64,000 nt of DNA from Dendrobium chrysotoxum. Its lineage: Eukaryota; Streptophyta; Magnoliopsida; Asparagales; Orchidaceae. Made by a program: the position numbers and the translations under genes. The notes beneath the pieces were generated by a model. The model was not told where the DNA came from. It did no database searches and was given only the letters and a program-made list of their open reading frames with translations. The first letter of the stretch is position 1; every line of letters starts with the position of its first letter. The stretch is taken from the NCBI GenBank assembly GCA_019925795.1, contig CM034309.1:28452729-28516728 (forward strand), written 5' to 3'. This document shows positions 11,713-24,384 of the stretch, piece after piece.

Positions 11713-14700
11713 TCAGACAATGGACTTACGATCCTGCAAATGATCAAAGGAATATGAGAATTGAATTAAAAAAAAAAACATATTGTAGAAAGCTAAGAAA
11801 GCATGATTAAGATGTTACCTCTCTAAATAGCTCCTCCACTTCAAGCATGTGGATTACATGCCCCATTCTTGGTCTTTTGACTGCATCAGGATCAACACAA
11901 CGTAGGGCTACTAGAAGTGCCCGTTTGAGTGATTTGGAAGGAGGCTTCTCCAATATCCTAGGATCGATGACATCCTCAGACCTTCGTTCTCCAACCAAAA
12001 TTTTCAACCACTCAACCAAACTGACCTAATTGTCATAAAACCAAAATATTAAGATCACCTTACATCGTGAAACAAAAGGGATCATAAGGTTCTATTTGGT
12101 TGCTATGAAAGGGAAACAATGGCAATAGATACATCATCAAGCAGCAAGTTCTTTGATTCAACCTCCACTCTTATTTTCAGTGCATTAAAAGAGAGCTTAA
12201 GTGTAGAAACAAAAATAGTATTTTTATGGCACCAACCTCCCCAGGAGGCCTCGAGTAATCAGCGGGAGTTCTTCCTGATATGATCTCCATGATCAAAACC
12301 CCAAAGCTGTAAACATCACTTCTCTCATTCAACATTCCAGTACTAGCATATTCAGGTGCCACATAGCTGCATATAAAAGAAAGTTGCAAGATCTCTGAAC
12401 ACTATTAAAAAATCGTGATTAGGAGTTTGGAATTGAAGTTCTGAACCTACCCAAATGTTCCCATCACACGCGTCGTCACATAACTCCTCTCTGAGCACAA
12501 AAGCTTGGCAAGACCAAAGTCGGATACTTTAGAGTTCCACTGTCGGTCAAGCAATATGTTGCTAGATTTCACGTCTCTGTGAACAACTTTTGGTTCTAGA
12601 CCCTCATGAAGGTATGCCAAGCTACGAGCAAAAAAATTAAGTTACAGCCTTTCATTGCCAGTCAGTGCTCATAATGAAGCGTTTATAAGAACTACTCTGA
12701 TTTTTTATAATAGTTCAACCAAAAAGAATTGTTCAGTCTTACAATGTGAATTGCAATGACATTAGATATATAGTTCCACTGGTACAGCAACCATAGCTAT
12801 ATTTTTCTAAGAAATAAAGGCAACAAATATAATTATGCATAACAAGTTAAAATTCCATAATCAAATCATCTCTTGTTAATTGTTTTTTAAAAATTTCTGC
12901 AAACAAACTGTTGCAGTGTGTACTTCATTCTATTGTCCAACTCAACTATTTTGTTAACAATGCAATCATTTATTAATATCTTCAAGTTGGCAAGGAACTT
13001 CCTTATCTAGATTTTATGTCGATTTGAAAAGCCGTTCAAAACATTCAAGACATCATAGAATATTAAAAATTAGAAGCATGTGTGATTATTAAGTTGATTG
13101 AGTAATGATTCTCTTTATGTTCACAACATTGTTTACCTGAAAATCTTTTAAATCATATGGCCTACCTTGAAAAGATTGTATTATTATGTTATTAACTTTA
13201 TTGTTATATCTTCATGGACCACATTTTGATAAAGAAAGAGTAGAAGTTCTTACCCTTTAGCAGTTCCAAGGATTATGTTCATCCTGATTTCCCAGGTCAA
13301 TAGACTCACATCCCCCACATCCCCATGAAGCCACTGATCCAAATTACCATTGTCTACATACTCATAAACCAGCATCCTACACATATAGAAAAGAAATAAA
13401 ATGGCATCACAGACAATTATATTAGGCAAAAAAAATCCATCTTAGGAAACATAATCTACAACTTTTAAAAGTAAAAGAAACAACTTTCTCATTCTCATCA
13501 TCCTCATTAATATTATCTCAATAATTGTGGGTCTGCTTTATAACCATCATTATCCATAGGTTCCTCTTCAATGTTGCATGAAGTATTAACTCTATTATGA
13601 AACCTTTTTAGCACAACTAGAATAAACAAGTGACAGTGATGGGAAATAGAAAAAAAAAATCTAAGAAGAAAAGTTTTACCTGTGGGCTCCTTCAGCGCAG
13701 TAGCCAAGCAATCTGACCAGATTTTTATGCCTAACGCGCCCAATTGCTTCAACCTCTACTCTGAACTCCTTTTCAGCTTGACCCCTGATCGAAGGAATTA
13801 AACTAATTATTCAAATCATTCTTCATGTTGGCCGTTGGGTGGGGTATGAAGAAACAAAAAAGAGAGATTCAGGGAGCTGTTTGGTATCATGCAGTATTTA
13901 AATTTAAGTGAAGCAGAATAATAAATGTTTTAAGTCTGGATTTAGCAAATCTTAGGATTGCTAAAATCTTAAAAGTTGTTTGGCTGTTAGTATCTTTAAT
14001 CCACATTAAATTCTGAAAACAGTTCGAGTGGAAGTAATAGGAAGATTATGGAAAGGATTTCTACGCAAATTCTGTATTTATGAAATCCAAGATTTAAGAA
14101 AACCTCAAAATTTTGTTTTGAACTCATTTGATTGTTTGAAATGAGAAAATATACTCTGAAAATGTAGAGTTTACTGATTTAAAAATTAATATTGATTTTG
14201 AGCTCTAAAAACAAATCCAAAATCCCTCAAATATGATAATGTCATTTTCACGTGCAAAATGAGTAAGAAAAAAATCTTCATTTTCTATAACATGTTTTCT
14301 AATTACTAGCAATCAAGAACAATCAGCCTCCTTTTGATTGTTTGTTAAAAAAAAAAAACATGTTTAAAAAAATAATATTTCATTTTTTACTCATTTAAGG
14401 TATGAAATCAAAATCATTACATCTGAATGAGATTCAAGAGAATGTATAGAGCCTAAAGAATTGCTACAGATGACTAAATGGGGTAGATGAAATCAAAATC
14501 ATTGAGGATTTATAGATCTTAAAGAACTGCTGCACATGACTAAATGATGGGGCTAGCAAATGTTATTGCTTGTCAAATCATGTTTAGTGGAATTTAGCCT
14601 AAACCCTGCATACTAAACAATTCCTCAATCTTCAAATAAAAAACCTCAAACCTCCAATCTCGATTAAAGGGGGAAAAAAAAAGCTTCAACATATTTAAAA

Positions 14701-15275
14701 ACTCTAATTCTTCTAACCACAGACCTGTTGTTCAGAAGATTCTTGACGGCAACAACAGTGTTATCAGCCAAAACCCCACGGTAGACAATGCCATACCCTC
14801 CCTCTCCTATCACATTCTCATCGCCGAACCGTGCGGTTGCTTCCTCCAACTCCCGAAGCGTATACCAATGGCCCCATCCCAGATGCGAAACCTCCGGCAG
14901 CCCCCCAACCATTTTAGGTGAAATCATCACATCGGAAGTGGCGCTCCGGCTCTCCCCACTCGCCGTCGATGGCGACGGTGGCCTGCGCAGATGGTCAGAT
15001 AAATCGACGCGTTGATCTTTGACATGAATCTCGGTGAGGGAGTTCTGGGAACGGTGGCTCGCGATTTCGAGGATTTCTTTGGAGATGGGAGGAGTGATGT
15101 TTTGGAGGCGGGATTTGAGGGGTTTATGGGAGGAGCGACGGAATGTGAGGAAGAGGGAGAGGAGGAAGAGGATGATGACAATGGCAGCGCCTACGGAGAT
15201 GGCGATGATTACCCAGAGATGGAGACCGAAGATGGGAGTTTGCTTTGTGAGGAAGGAAGCATCCCAAAATGGCAT
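11713..15275 (-). CDS. Transmembrane receptor-like serine/threonine protein kinase (seven exons)
   Basis: Predicted exons on the minus strand: 15275-14725, 13784-13680, 13376-13254, 12621-12451, 12366-12237, 12025-11819 and 11733-11713. All introns are GT-AG and phases agree, giving 435 residues. A single membrane helix (about 18-45) follows a short outside part. The kinase domain carries the glycine loop GEGGYG (158-163), Lys178, HRDVK (274-278) and DFG (294-296), so it is an RD kinase with the key residues present. There is no LRR ectodomain. The layout fits the plant family of 'probable receptor-like protein kinase At5g18500/At2g42960'. The start is the ATG at 15275; the frame is open upstream but without another ATG. 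The C-terminal tail is shorter than I expect for the family. The last exon, six codons plus stop, is the least certain; unspliced, the protein would end EVTS. The ligand is unknown. Confidence 0.88.
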
Positions 15276-15314
15276 CTTTGCTTCTCCTGCGTCTTCCTCT
15301 CGGTTTTTATGTAC

Positions 15315-15374
15315 CAAATCTATTCAGCAATGGTGGTAGCACTGCAAATCTATTCAGCAATGGTGGTAGCACTG
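15315..15374. repeat. 30-bp tandem duplication just upstream of the kinase start
   Basis: Two exact 30-bp copies in a row, 15315-15344 and 15345-15374, containing GCAATGGTGGTAGCACTG. They lie 40-100 bp upstream of the kinase ATG, within the likely 5' untranslated region. Confidence 0.9.
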
Positions 15375-15815
15375 AGTTGAAGAGAGAGTAGTTTGGAAAT
15401 GAGAGAAAAGATGCAGCATTTTGGGAGTTTTTTCGTCGTCTTCCTCCTCACTCTCTGGTTTAATGATTCGAAGAGCTTAATCTCACACTTCTCTACATTT
15501 ATCCGTTAGGTTGCCTGTGATCTCTGTGTTCTCCGTTGCGATAGTCCGCTGCCAGCTCATGTCGGCCTTTTTGTGCTTAGTCTGCTGAGGGTAGGTATAA
15601 AATGATGTTTTCGATATGCTTACTTGATATTTATTTATTTTGAAGGAACACTCCTCTAGCAAACTAAGGGCATTTCAAACCTAAAAATTTACGCATATCA
15701 AACAAAAATTCATCTTCATTTAAAGACTATTTTTAATATAAAGAAATTTTGTATATATTATTTTTCTATTTACTATAACATAATAGTAAAAAAATAGATT
15801 TCTACGAACAGTTCT
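15375..15815. other. Upstream region of the kinase gene
   Basis: No open frame. It should hold the kinase promoter. TC-rich tracts near 15430-15460 could belong to the 5' leader. I see no clear TATA box to assign. Confidence 0.35.
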
Positions 15816-16303
15816 GACATCGCTGTTTTTTTTTTTTTTTTTTGGGAAAAATTATGGGCATAGCCCGTTTTTCATTGATCATCAAACTAGTTACATGTAA
15901 TAAAAGAACAGAAGATCAAAAAGCAAAAATAAAGGTGTTAGGGGACAAAAATAACACCCAAAGGTAACAAAATTGGTGTTAGAGAAAAATAACACCCAAT
16001 AGCAAAAAAATACAGCCTCATAACAACAAAAACGGAGAGAAAGAGATAAAACCCATCGGGCTCAGGAATTGCATCTCTCTCAACCTGGTTGCAGATGACC
16101 GAACTGCCCTCCAAAGGGAGAAAAATTGCAATCCAGTCATCCTCGCCCCCTAACAGCAAAAGCTGTCAAAAAAATCGCCATGCCAACAAATAGCAGCCAA
16201 ATAGATCCAGCTCCCCATACTAAATGATACCCAGCAGTCGAAGATGCACCCATAATCGAGAGGGCCCAGCTTAAAGCAACTTCAGCAATTGGTGCCCATT
16301 TTT

Positions 16304-19300
16304 TCACTTCAGAATTTTAGAGAATACAGCCGATTTAATTTTTAAACACAGCGTGGTAGAGGAGGCAAAGCGATTGCCGAACTTCCTATCATTTCTCTCC
16401 CTCCAAATATGATAGACAGAGCAGCAAATTATCAAATAGAAGTAAGGCTTGTTCTTGGATTGAGAATCATCAATATATTCAAAAAGCTGCAGAATATTAG
16501 GCCTAAAGAGCAAAGACTGCAAGTTGGGTATGAGGTTATAAAGAACCGAGAAGGAATAGTTACATTCAAAGAACAGGTGGGATGCAGATTCATTAGAAGC
16601 ATGAAATAGGGGGCATAAGGCATCCACGTTAATACCCTTAGCAATAAGCACATCAGCAGTAGTAAGACCACCCATTAAGGCCTTCCAACAGAAAATAGAA
16701 AATCTAAGGACATAGTGCTTGTGCCAAACAAAGTGATACCAGTTTACCCTAGCACTATGTTTAAAATAATAGTCCAGATAGGACCCATGGTTGCTTTCAT
16801 TTCCTTTGCCCCAAAAAAGATTGCTGTTTTTATCCAAACTGATAGGGATAATAGATAAAGCATTGAGAACAGCCGCAGGTAAAGTAGGAGGCACCTCCCA
16901 GTCATTGTTATTCAAGATAACAGAGATTCTGGCATTAAGAGGGTATAGGCTAAAAATAGGTTGCAGTTCCCTAACCTCATTTAACAGCTTGCCATTATAC
17001 CAATGATCCCAGTAAAGAGAGATAACCGAATTCTGAGCAACCTTAAAATGGAAATTCTCTCTGGCAAATAATGCATCCTTGCAAATACATTTCCAGAATT
17101 TAGAGGCTCTTGAAACAGGATCCTTCCAGGGAGAGACATACATATTGAATAGCCACAAAGATAGAGGGCTAGTGTAATTATAAATCCTTTCCAACAGAGA
17201 GCAGCTATAGCAGAACTGGATCGCATGCAGGGATGGTAAGCCAAGGCCACCCAAAGCTTTAGGCTTACAAGTATTTTTCCAAGAGATTAAGTGCAGTTTT
17301 CGCCCATCAGTTTCACCAAAGAATAGAAATTTGGCACAAAGCTTGTCAATTTGCTTAATAATGGTTTTAGGTAATATGGAGCCACGAATCCAGTAGGCTA
17401 TCGTGTTCCAAATAGTGAATCTGAGAAATTGAAGTCTACCAGCGAAGGATAAAGCTTTAGCTTTCCAACCAGAAAGTTTACAGGTCACAGATTCCAGAAG
17501 TTTAGAAAAACTGGCAAGTTTGGGATTGTAAGGAGATAAGGGGACCCCAAGGTATGTAATATTGGTAGAGCTGGCAGGTATATTAAGCATAGAGCAAATA
17601 AGTCCAGCAGAAAGGCAATTAGGTGGCAAGATAATGGAGCTTTTATTAAAATTTATCTCTAACCCAGAGGCCAGAGAGAAATCCTTGAGAATTTGACAAA
17701 GAAGCTCACAATTATTGATATCCGCTTTCCAAAAAATGATAAGGTCATCAGCGTACATAAGATGAGACAGCCTATAATCTCCAACAGTGAGGGATTCAAA
17801 TGTAGCTTCATTGTTAGGGTAATCCAGTAAACAGGAAAGTGCATCCATAACAATACAGAAAAGGTAAGGGCTTAAGGGGCATCCCTGCCTGAGGCCGGAG
17901 GAGGAAGGGAAAAAGCCCTCAAGAGCCCCATCAATGCATAAAGAAAACCATACATCTTTAATAGAGGCCTCAATCCAATTGACAAACAGCGGAGGGAATC
18001 CTTTTTGAATCATCCTAGCAATGAGGAAATCCCTAGAGACACTGTCAAACGCTTTTTTGATATCAAGCTTAACACTCATAGGCTTAAAGTTGGAATTCTT
18101 CCTAGAGTGGAATAGAATCTCATTGGCTAGAATGACATTATCAGTGGAGATTCTCTTATGAATAAAGCCAGCTTGATTCTCTTTAATGATGTGGGGCATA
18201 ATGGGCTTCATTCTAGCAGCTAAAATTTTTGCAATAATCTTATAGGAAGTGTTGCAAAGGGAAATAGGCCGAAAATCAGTAATAGCCTCTGCATGACTAG
18301 ATTTAGGAATAAGGGTGATAGCTGTGGCCTTAGCCGCACGAGGGAGATAAGGATTTTTGTAGAAATAATTCACTGCATTGCACACAGCAGGGCCAATCAC
18401 CATCCAGGTAGATTTAAAAAATTCGAAGTTAAAGCCATCCGGTCCCAGGGTTGAATTGGACGCACCAGAGAAAACCGCCTTCCTAATTTCAATCTCAGAG
18501 AAAGGAGCCGTGAGAGAGTTAAGGTAAATAGGGGGAATAACATTACCAGTAGGGAAAATAGAAATATCAAAATCTTGATTCTTGGGAGAATTGTAGAGGC
18601 CTTGAAAGTAAGAAATAGTGCTAGTAATGGCCTCCGAAAGAGAATCAGCCGAATTTGACATAGCTAACGAGATGGCAGTTCTCTTATAATTCCTCCTCAA
18701 CCGAATTTTCTTGTATAGGAATTTGAGGTCATCCTCACCATGAGACAACCATTTGATTTTAGCCCTCTGATTAACCCAAGAAAACCACATAGCAGAAGCA
18801 GCAGACAATTGAATATTTATGTTTTTAAGAGCTACAGAAGCTTCCATCACATTGCAATTTGCCTTCAGGCTGTTAAGATACATTTCTTGCTTGTTGTTAA
18901 GGGTTTTAATGTGATCAGCCATCAAGTTAGAGTTGGCCCACCCTTTCTCTCTAATGACAACTTTAAGTTGTTTGAGTTTGGAGCAAAGATTAACAAATGG
19001 GTGCCCTTTAGATTTGACAGAAAAAATACCCAAAAGTGCACACCAAAACTGCTCATATTTGGCCCAGTAATTTTTGAAAAGGAAGCGATGCTGGCGGCAA
19101 TAATTTTCCCCAGACAAGAGAACAATGGGACAGTGATCAGAACAGCCTGGATTTTTAATCATGTAGTGAGAGTTGGGGTAGGAAGATAACCAAGCATCAT
19201 TGACCAACATACGGTCAAGTCTGATATGAATTGGATTGTCAGTACGTTGATTGTACTAGGAATATGAAGGCCCAACAGAAGCCAAGTCATGAATATTGAT

Positions 19301-19828
19301 ATCAAAGATGAGGCTGTTGAAGTCATGAAGCTGATTTTGTTTAAGAATATTTCCACCAAGCTTATCCGACGGAAAACGACAGCAGTTAAAGTCCCCCATA
19401 ACAATCTAAGGGGTGTCCATAGGAGGAGATATGGATCTTAAATCCTCCCAAAGAGATTTCCTATCTTCCTGATTATTCGAAGCATAAATGACAGAGAGCA
19501 GGAACGGCATACTAGAGCCATAAACTATCTTTCCAGCAATCATTTGGGAAGAAAAGAAGGAAGGTGTGAAGGCAATTCTGTCTGCAGACCATTTGATCCA
19601 AATCCTACCGGGATCGGAGCAGTGGAAGTTATTGCAACTATTTTCCACATCAAACACAAAATGATTATTGCAAAATCTAGTGTCTGAGAGAGAAGAGAGT
19701 TGTATTCGGTTTTCAAGAATACAAAGCATATCCAACCGAAGAGATTGAACTAATTGTTTGCAAGAAGAAACTTTATCAGAGGAGCAAAATCCTCTGATAT
19801 TCCATGCACCAATAGATGGACTGATCAT
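16304..19828 (-). pseudogene. LINE ORF2: endonuclease / reverse transcriptase / zf-RVT, two in-frame TAG
   Basis: One frame of about 1,174 codons from the ATG overlapping the ORF1 stop. The N-terminal AP-type endonuclease shows WNIRG, GDFN (about 19390) and SDHCP (about 19130). The RT has FRPISLCN, DIKKAFDSV, LRQGCPLSPYLF and the catalytic YADD (about 17755). The C-terminus has a zf-RVT-like Cys/His region (about 16690-16560). Only two codons break it, TAG at 19408-19406 and 19258-19256. Each sits where relatives keep a conserved Trp, before VMGDFN and in the YS.YNQR motif. From 19210 to the end the frame is open for 968 codons. The protein nicks target DNA and reverse-transcribes the element; this copy should lack an intact endonuclease. 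Confidence 0.92.
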
Positions 19829-21231
19829 TTAAGTTTAGAAGTGGGGTTGGACGGCTTTTTGCTTCCTTTGCCCCTAGCGCTTTTGATAATAGAGGGGTTG
19901 CTGTTTTTCCCATTGATGTTGATAGGAGGTGCAATGAGAGAGAAGCTATCATTTTCAGAACAATTGGAGCTTTGTTCACATCCCTGTAGAGTGCCAAACT
20001 TATTGCAAGTCTGGATACTAGTAGGTTGAACAGTTGAAGGTGGAGCTATCTCAGTATCTCCTAAACACTCTTCAGTGGGAGAATTTAGATTAGGGATAGA
20101 AGAATTAATAGGTGGTTTAGGCACATTAACCCCCTGGATAGGATTGGCTGAGATTAAATGGGATTGGGAAATTTCAATGTGAGTCTTGTCACCAAGACTG
20201 TGTACATTCTCCTTAGGTAAAACTCCGGCTTCATCAGGAGTGGTAGGGTTTTGAGCAATTTGTGGAGGTATAAAGGAAAGCGGGGTTATAACTGGTGGTT
20301 GGATTGCTATATTGCTTGATGAGGGCTGTGCAGCTTGGGAGGACACACCGTCCGTAGCCAAGGAAATGGGTTTGAGCTGGTTTTGCTATTTTTTGCGGGG
20401 GTTCCGAGAGGTGCTACGCCCTCTGGTCTTTATTTGAGTGTCTGGATGAGCTTGCGGGTTAGATGGGCAAATAGAGGCCGAGTGAGCAAGGGAGTTACAA
20501 GAAGTACATGGAGAGGGCTTCCACTCATATTGGATTTTCAACCGAAAAATTTCCCCTTCAATGGCTATGGGAACAGTTTCGGGAAAAAGGGAAGAGGTGG
20601 AGACTTGTATGCATATTCTAGCATAGGTGAGACGAGTTTTAGCAGCAGTTAATGCATCTACCGCTAAAGGAATACCTATTTTGGAGGCAATTTTGGAAAT
20701 CCCTTCTGAGTTCCAACACACTAAGGGTAGATTATGAACCCTAACCCAAATCGGTACAGTAGTGAAATTTTCCCTGGTAGGATTGAAATTCTTTGTCCAT
20801 TTCTGAAAAAGAAATGGTTTACCAAGAAAGAACCACGCACCTTTCGACCATACCATGTCGAAATCTTCCACCGTGGAGAATTTGAAGAGGAAAAAACCAT
20901 CAGAGAGAGCTATGAGCTGGAAGGTACCCTTTAACTTCCAAATCCTTTTAGCTGTGGCAAGCAAGGCTTCATAGTAAGGCCTTTTCCCCACGGAGTATCC
21001 TACCAGACAGAGATTCCATTCTGTCGCAGCAGCCTCGGTGAAGTCTTTGTTAAATGGAATAACCTCCTCAGGCGTTTCAATGAGGGAAACTGGAATATTA
21101 GGGGAAGACGGCCCCGGATTGGTTATGATGTTGGACCAAAGACGATCTAGGGCACGGGTAGGGGCGGGAGGCAAAGAAGGGTTAGCAAGAGGGGGGAAGT
21201 GGTCAGGGGAGAGGTGGTCCATGGAGGCCAC
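19825..21231 (-). pseudogene. LINE ORF1: gag-like RNA-binding protein with CCHC knuckle, one in-frame TAG
   Basis: ORF1 of the LINE. Residues about 50-230 resemble the DUF4283 domain common in plant L1 ORF1 proteins. A zinc knuckle with spacing C-x2-C-x4-H-x4-C (CTSCNSLAHSASIC) follows near residue 250. A basic stretch ends at a TAG (20388-20386). The same frame stays open beyond it for about 180 more codons of Ser/Pro/Asn-rich sequence and stops at 19825. The stop codon overlaps the ORF2 start as ATGA. The full frame would be about 468 codons. The TAG is either a nonsense mutation or a true early stop; the long open continuation favours mutation. The product should bind the LINE RNA. Confidence 0.8.
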
Positions 21232-21383
21232 TGGCGAAGGCCGGCGGCAGGCCGGGGAGAAGACGGCTAGGCAAGGTGGAGGGCGAAAGGGAAAAACGGG
21301 ACGGCTAGGGCGAAAAATTCTTCGACATCGCTGTTATATGAGATTTCATCTCATATTAATAAATTTTTTTATTATTTCAAATT

Positions 21384-21778
21384 AGGTGTTATTTGATTTC
21401 CTGAAAAAGGAATACAGTGCAAAAGAAATATTTTAGAATTATTTGTATGATTGTAAAAAAAATGCATGAGATTACTTTTTTTATTTAATTTGAACTAAAA
21501 AAATACAATATAAAATGGTCAGCGGTGGTGGGTGGTGGTTGGCGGCCAGAGGGTGGCGACGAAGGCCGACGACAATTGCAATGAAATTTTGATATATTTG
21601 AAACTTGCCCAAATCAGAGCAATTCTAAATACACCAAAAATAAAGTGGATAGTGTATTCCAAATGCACCAAAATTATACACTGCATTTATTTTAATTCAA
21701 ACCAAATATCAATATTTTCAAAACCTTGCATTTAAAATACTATACATTCTCTTTGCAGGTAACCAAACATCCCCTAAA
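21384..21778. mobile_element. MITE-like element with imperfect inverted ends
   Basis: The left end reads AGGTGTTATTTGATTTCCTG. The right end, read inward, is AGGGGATGTTTGGTTACCTG. The interior is AT-rich. Flanking TTA/TAA is compatible with a three-base target duplication. Weakly supported, because the ends differ at several positions. Confidence 0.4.
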
Positions 21779-22600
21779 ATTCACTTATCATCTTTTTATT
21801 ATTATTAAAAATATTATTTTATTATTAAAAATAAAAAATAGAAGATATTTTTTAATCCTTAAAATTAAAATTCACTTATCATCTTTTTAAGATAAATTTA
21901 ATGAAAAAAGAGCAATTCCATCATATTCCACGAAAATTAATGTCTGCTCGTTTTTAATAGTGAAATTCGTTTATTTAGGGATTGTTTGGTTGCAAGGATA
22001 AGTCTAAAAGTAATTTAAAAAAATACATTAAATTTAATTTTGTTGCTGTTTGATTTGACGTGAACACATATTTGTCACGGGATTTGGAATATTACTGGAT
22101 ATTTATTTTTTAAGAATTTAGAATTTGATCAAATTAAAGTGAATTCCAAATGCACAAAAAACTCCCAACTTCTTTGCCCATGCCCACCATTTGCCACAAC
22201 ATATTTTCATAAAATAAAATGAGTTATTTTATGAAAATTATAATATTAGTTATATTTTAATTTAAAATAATTGTACATATATCAAAATTAGATGCATAAA
22301 AAATAATTTCTTATAAATATAATAGTATATATACAAATAAGTAACTGCCATTGATGGTTAGATTCGACAGTTACGAATGCTAACCATTGACGATGCCGAT
22401 GCCAATCATCTTCCATAGTTTGAGATTGCCCATAAATGAACTCAACACCCATTATCCAATGCCTCACACTTGACACAGCTCACCTTTGCCTATTAATTGA
22501 AAGTTTAGACTATCAACTAAGAGGTTTTGAGTTTGAGTCTTTGTGTACACGATGTGTACGTTAATTTGCCTTAGTTGACCTAAATGTCCCCAAAAAAAAT
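21779..22600. other. AT-rich spacer
   Basis: No gene seen. A short segment at 22510-22545 resembles a box B (GAGTTTGAGTCT) and could be a SINE remnant. Confidence 0.3.
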
Positions 22601-24010
22601 CCTCACACTTGTTAGTGATTCATCTCTATCCTATACCAAGGCAGGACACCCATGTTTCTAGACGCTTAATCTCCTATTCTATCAAAAAGCTGAATAGCAA
22701 CTATTGCTTGAGTTCCAACATTTCACATCATGCTAAGCACCAATGTCTGTCAAACATCAACATCCATTTTAGTACTGTCGTTGTCAGGTCCCAGTCCTAG
22801 ATGAGAAAAATTGAGGTTTGTGTTAGATAGTCGACAGCCAGCGTAACACTTGTCGAATAATAATGACATGAATTCTTTAAGCGGCCTCCCGATGACCCGG
22901 TTAGAAAAATAGAGGTATTAGATTTGACTTATGTTAATAAAAGTAGAGGTAGATCTAATAAGACTTTGTTAGAAAATATTAGAAATGATATTTCTTTATT
23001 AGATTTAAACGAGAATTTGACTTTTAACATGACACAATGGAAAAAAAAGATTCATATAACCAACCACTACGTGGGATAAAGGCTTGATGTTGTTGTTATT
23101 GTGTCAGTCTCCCTGCTATGAGTAGAGACTGTACAGTATCACCAATCTTTTGACATTTCAGATCAAATGCTACTTTGCATCAATGAACAATTGAAGTTTG
23201 TTAGCCACCAACATTAATCTTTCTGATCACTTGATCTCCTCCTATATCATGAGAACTACAAAATCAACTACCTACCAAAACTTGACTTATAAATTTCTCT
23301 ATTGACCATTGCTCAACAACTATCAATGACTAATATCCAGCATCTAGCAATCGTCGATGTATGCTAGTTCCTGAAGTTTAATGCCTGTCTTTCTGTTCTC
23401 TCTATCACTTCATATTAGAAGAATGATCAAACAAATTAACATAATATCACCAAACCTTTAAAACATGCTATCGTCAATCGCCCAATGCTTGCCAATGTCA
23501 TCCATCAAAATTTGCCAACCATTGACATTGGACACATGTTAGCACTGCCACTTTATCTCCTCCCCTATATGGTATAGGGGAGGACCAATCTAATTGTCCA
23601 TCATTGCATGAATATTAGCCTTCCCCATTGCTTATTACTAGATTCCTAACAACATCCATTTTTTTTGCGCCCATCAATCACTAATGTCCGGCATTCAATC
23701 TAAATCAGTCAAACACCAATTCTATTAGGCTAATGATCATGTTGATTGCCAGTTGTTGCCTCTCATATTACGAGAATAACAAAGTTGATTGCTCGTGATC
23801 ACTCGGTTTTTGACACTTCCATCAATTGTAGCCCAATGCTTATCAATGACCAACATCTGGTGTCATTCTGACCTTTTCATTTGTCCAATCTCCCATCTTA
23901 TTTGAAGAACGATCAAATTGAGCTTAGCATTTCTCTCAACTTTCGACGATCACCATCAATTATCACCCAAAATCCACTGCAATCAACACATGACGCTAGT
24001 CTTTTAGATC
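22601..24010. repeat. Degenerate tandem repeat, unit roughly 130-195 bp
   Basis: Similar blocks recur with CTC-TAT-A-GAA-AAC/GATCAAA followed by CAATGxCTAATATC/CCAATGCTTxxCAATG near 22670, 23233, 23408, 23565, 23760 and 23892. Copies are very diverged and were recognised by eye. An RTE 3' fragment (22880-23100) interrupts the array. Confidence 0.4.
22880..23100 (+). mobile_element. RTE LINE 3' end fragment
   Basis: Matches in opposite orientation the 3' 220 bp of the RTE LINE at 7405-9225, from the CGGCCTCCCGATGACCCGGT region to the tail CGTGGGATAAAGGCTTGATG followed by TTGTTGTTATTG. It is 5'-truncated, as is usual for LINE insertions. Confidence 0.8.
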
Positions 24011-24384
24011 ATCAAACGCATAATTCTAAGAATACATAAAATAGACAATTTCTATTCAATTGCTTTCTACAAGACATTCCTTGGAGGATTTCTGTCCCTC
24101 GAACTTCTCACATAATTTGTCCCCAGCCAATCAATCAAAAAGACTGCAGTTCTCATTAAATAGAGTTGTATGAATTTCATTAGTAATGTGGGTGATGAAC
24201 AAAATCCAGAAATGGACGGCAATGAACCATCCCCTACAATCACCTGACGTTTGGCTTTAATCCAGGATGAAGCTTTAACCTGAACAACAAGAACTGTTAT
24301 TTATTGTTTTAATTAGATCCTATCTTTGCCTAATGAAGCGGCGACGACGACCGCAGCTGGAGTCGTCTAAGATCTGGCAAGTTT
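24011..24384. other. Unassigned spacer
   Basis: No gene or repeat recognised. Confidence 0.3.

Larger units (their letters stand above)
15828..21323 (-). mobile_element. Near full-length L1-type LINE retrotransposon
   Basis: A 5.5 kb element on the minus strand, with a GC-rich leader of about 90 bp, ORF1, ORF2, a 3' untranslated region of about 460 bp and a poly(A) tail (T-run at 15826-15842 on the plus strand). It is flanked by the same 12 bp, GACATCGCTGTT, at 15816-15827 and 21324-21335, as expected of a target-site duplication. The flanks rejoin into one AT-rich sequence. Complete ends, clean target duplication and nearly open ORFs argue for a fairly recent insertion. Confidence 0.93.

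Noticed and set aside
15275..15317. Upstream extension of the kinase start
   Set aside because: The frame is open, but the first codon at 15317 is TTG; the first ATG is at 15275 and gives a normal family N-terminus.
14788..15380. Plus-strand and alternative-frame ORFs over the kinase first exon
   Set aside because: Shadows of the GC-rich coding exon on the opposite strand.
20386..20388. Programmed readthrough of the TAG in LINE ORF1
   Set aside because: Possible, but two further TAGs at conserved Trp in ORF2 make ordinary decay the simpler explanation.
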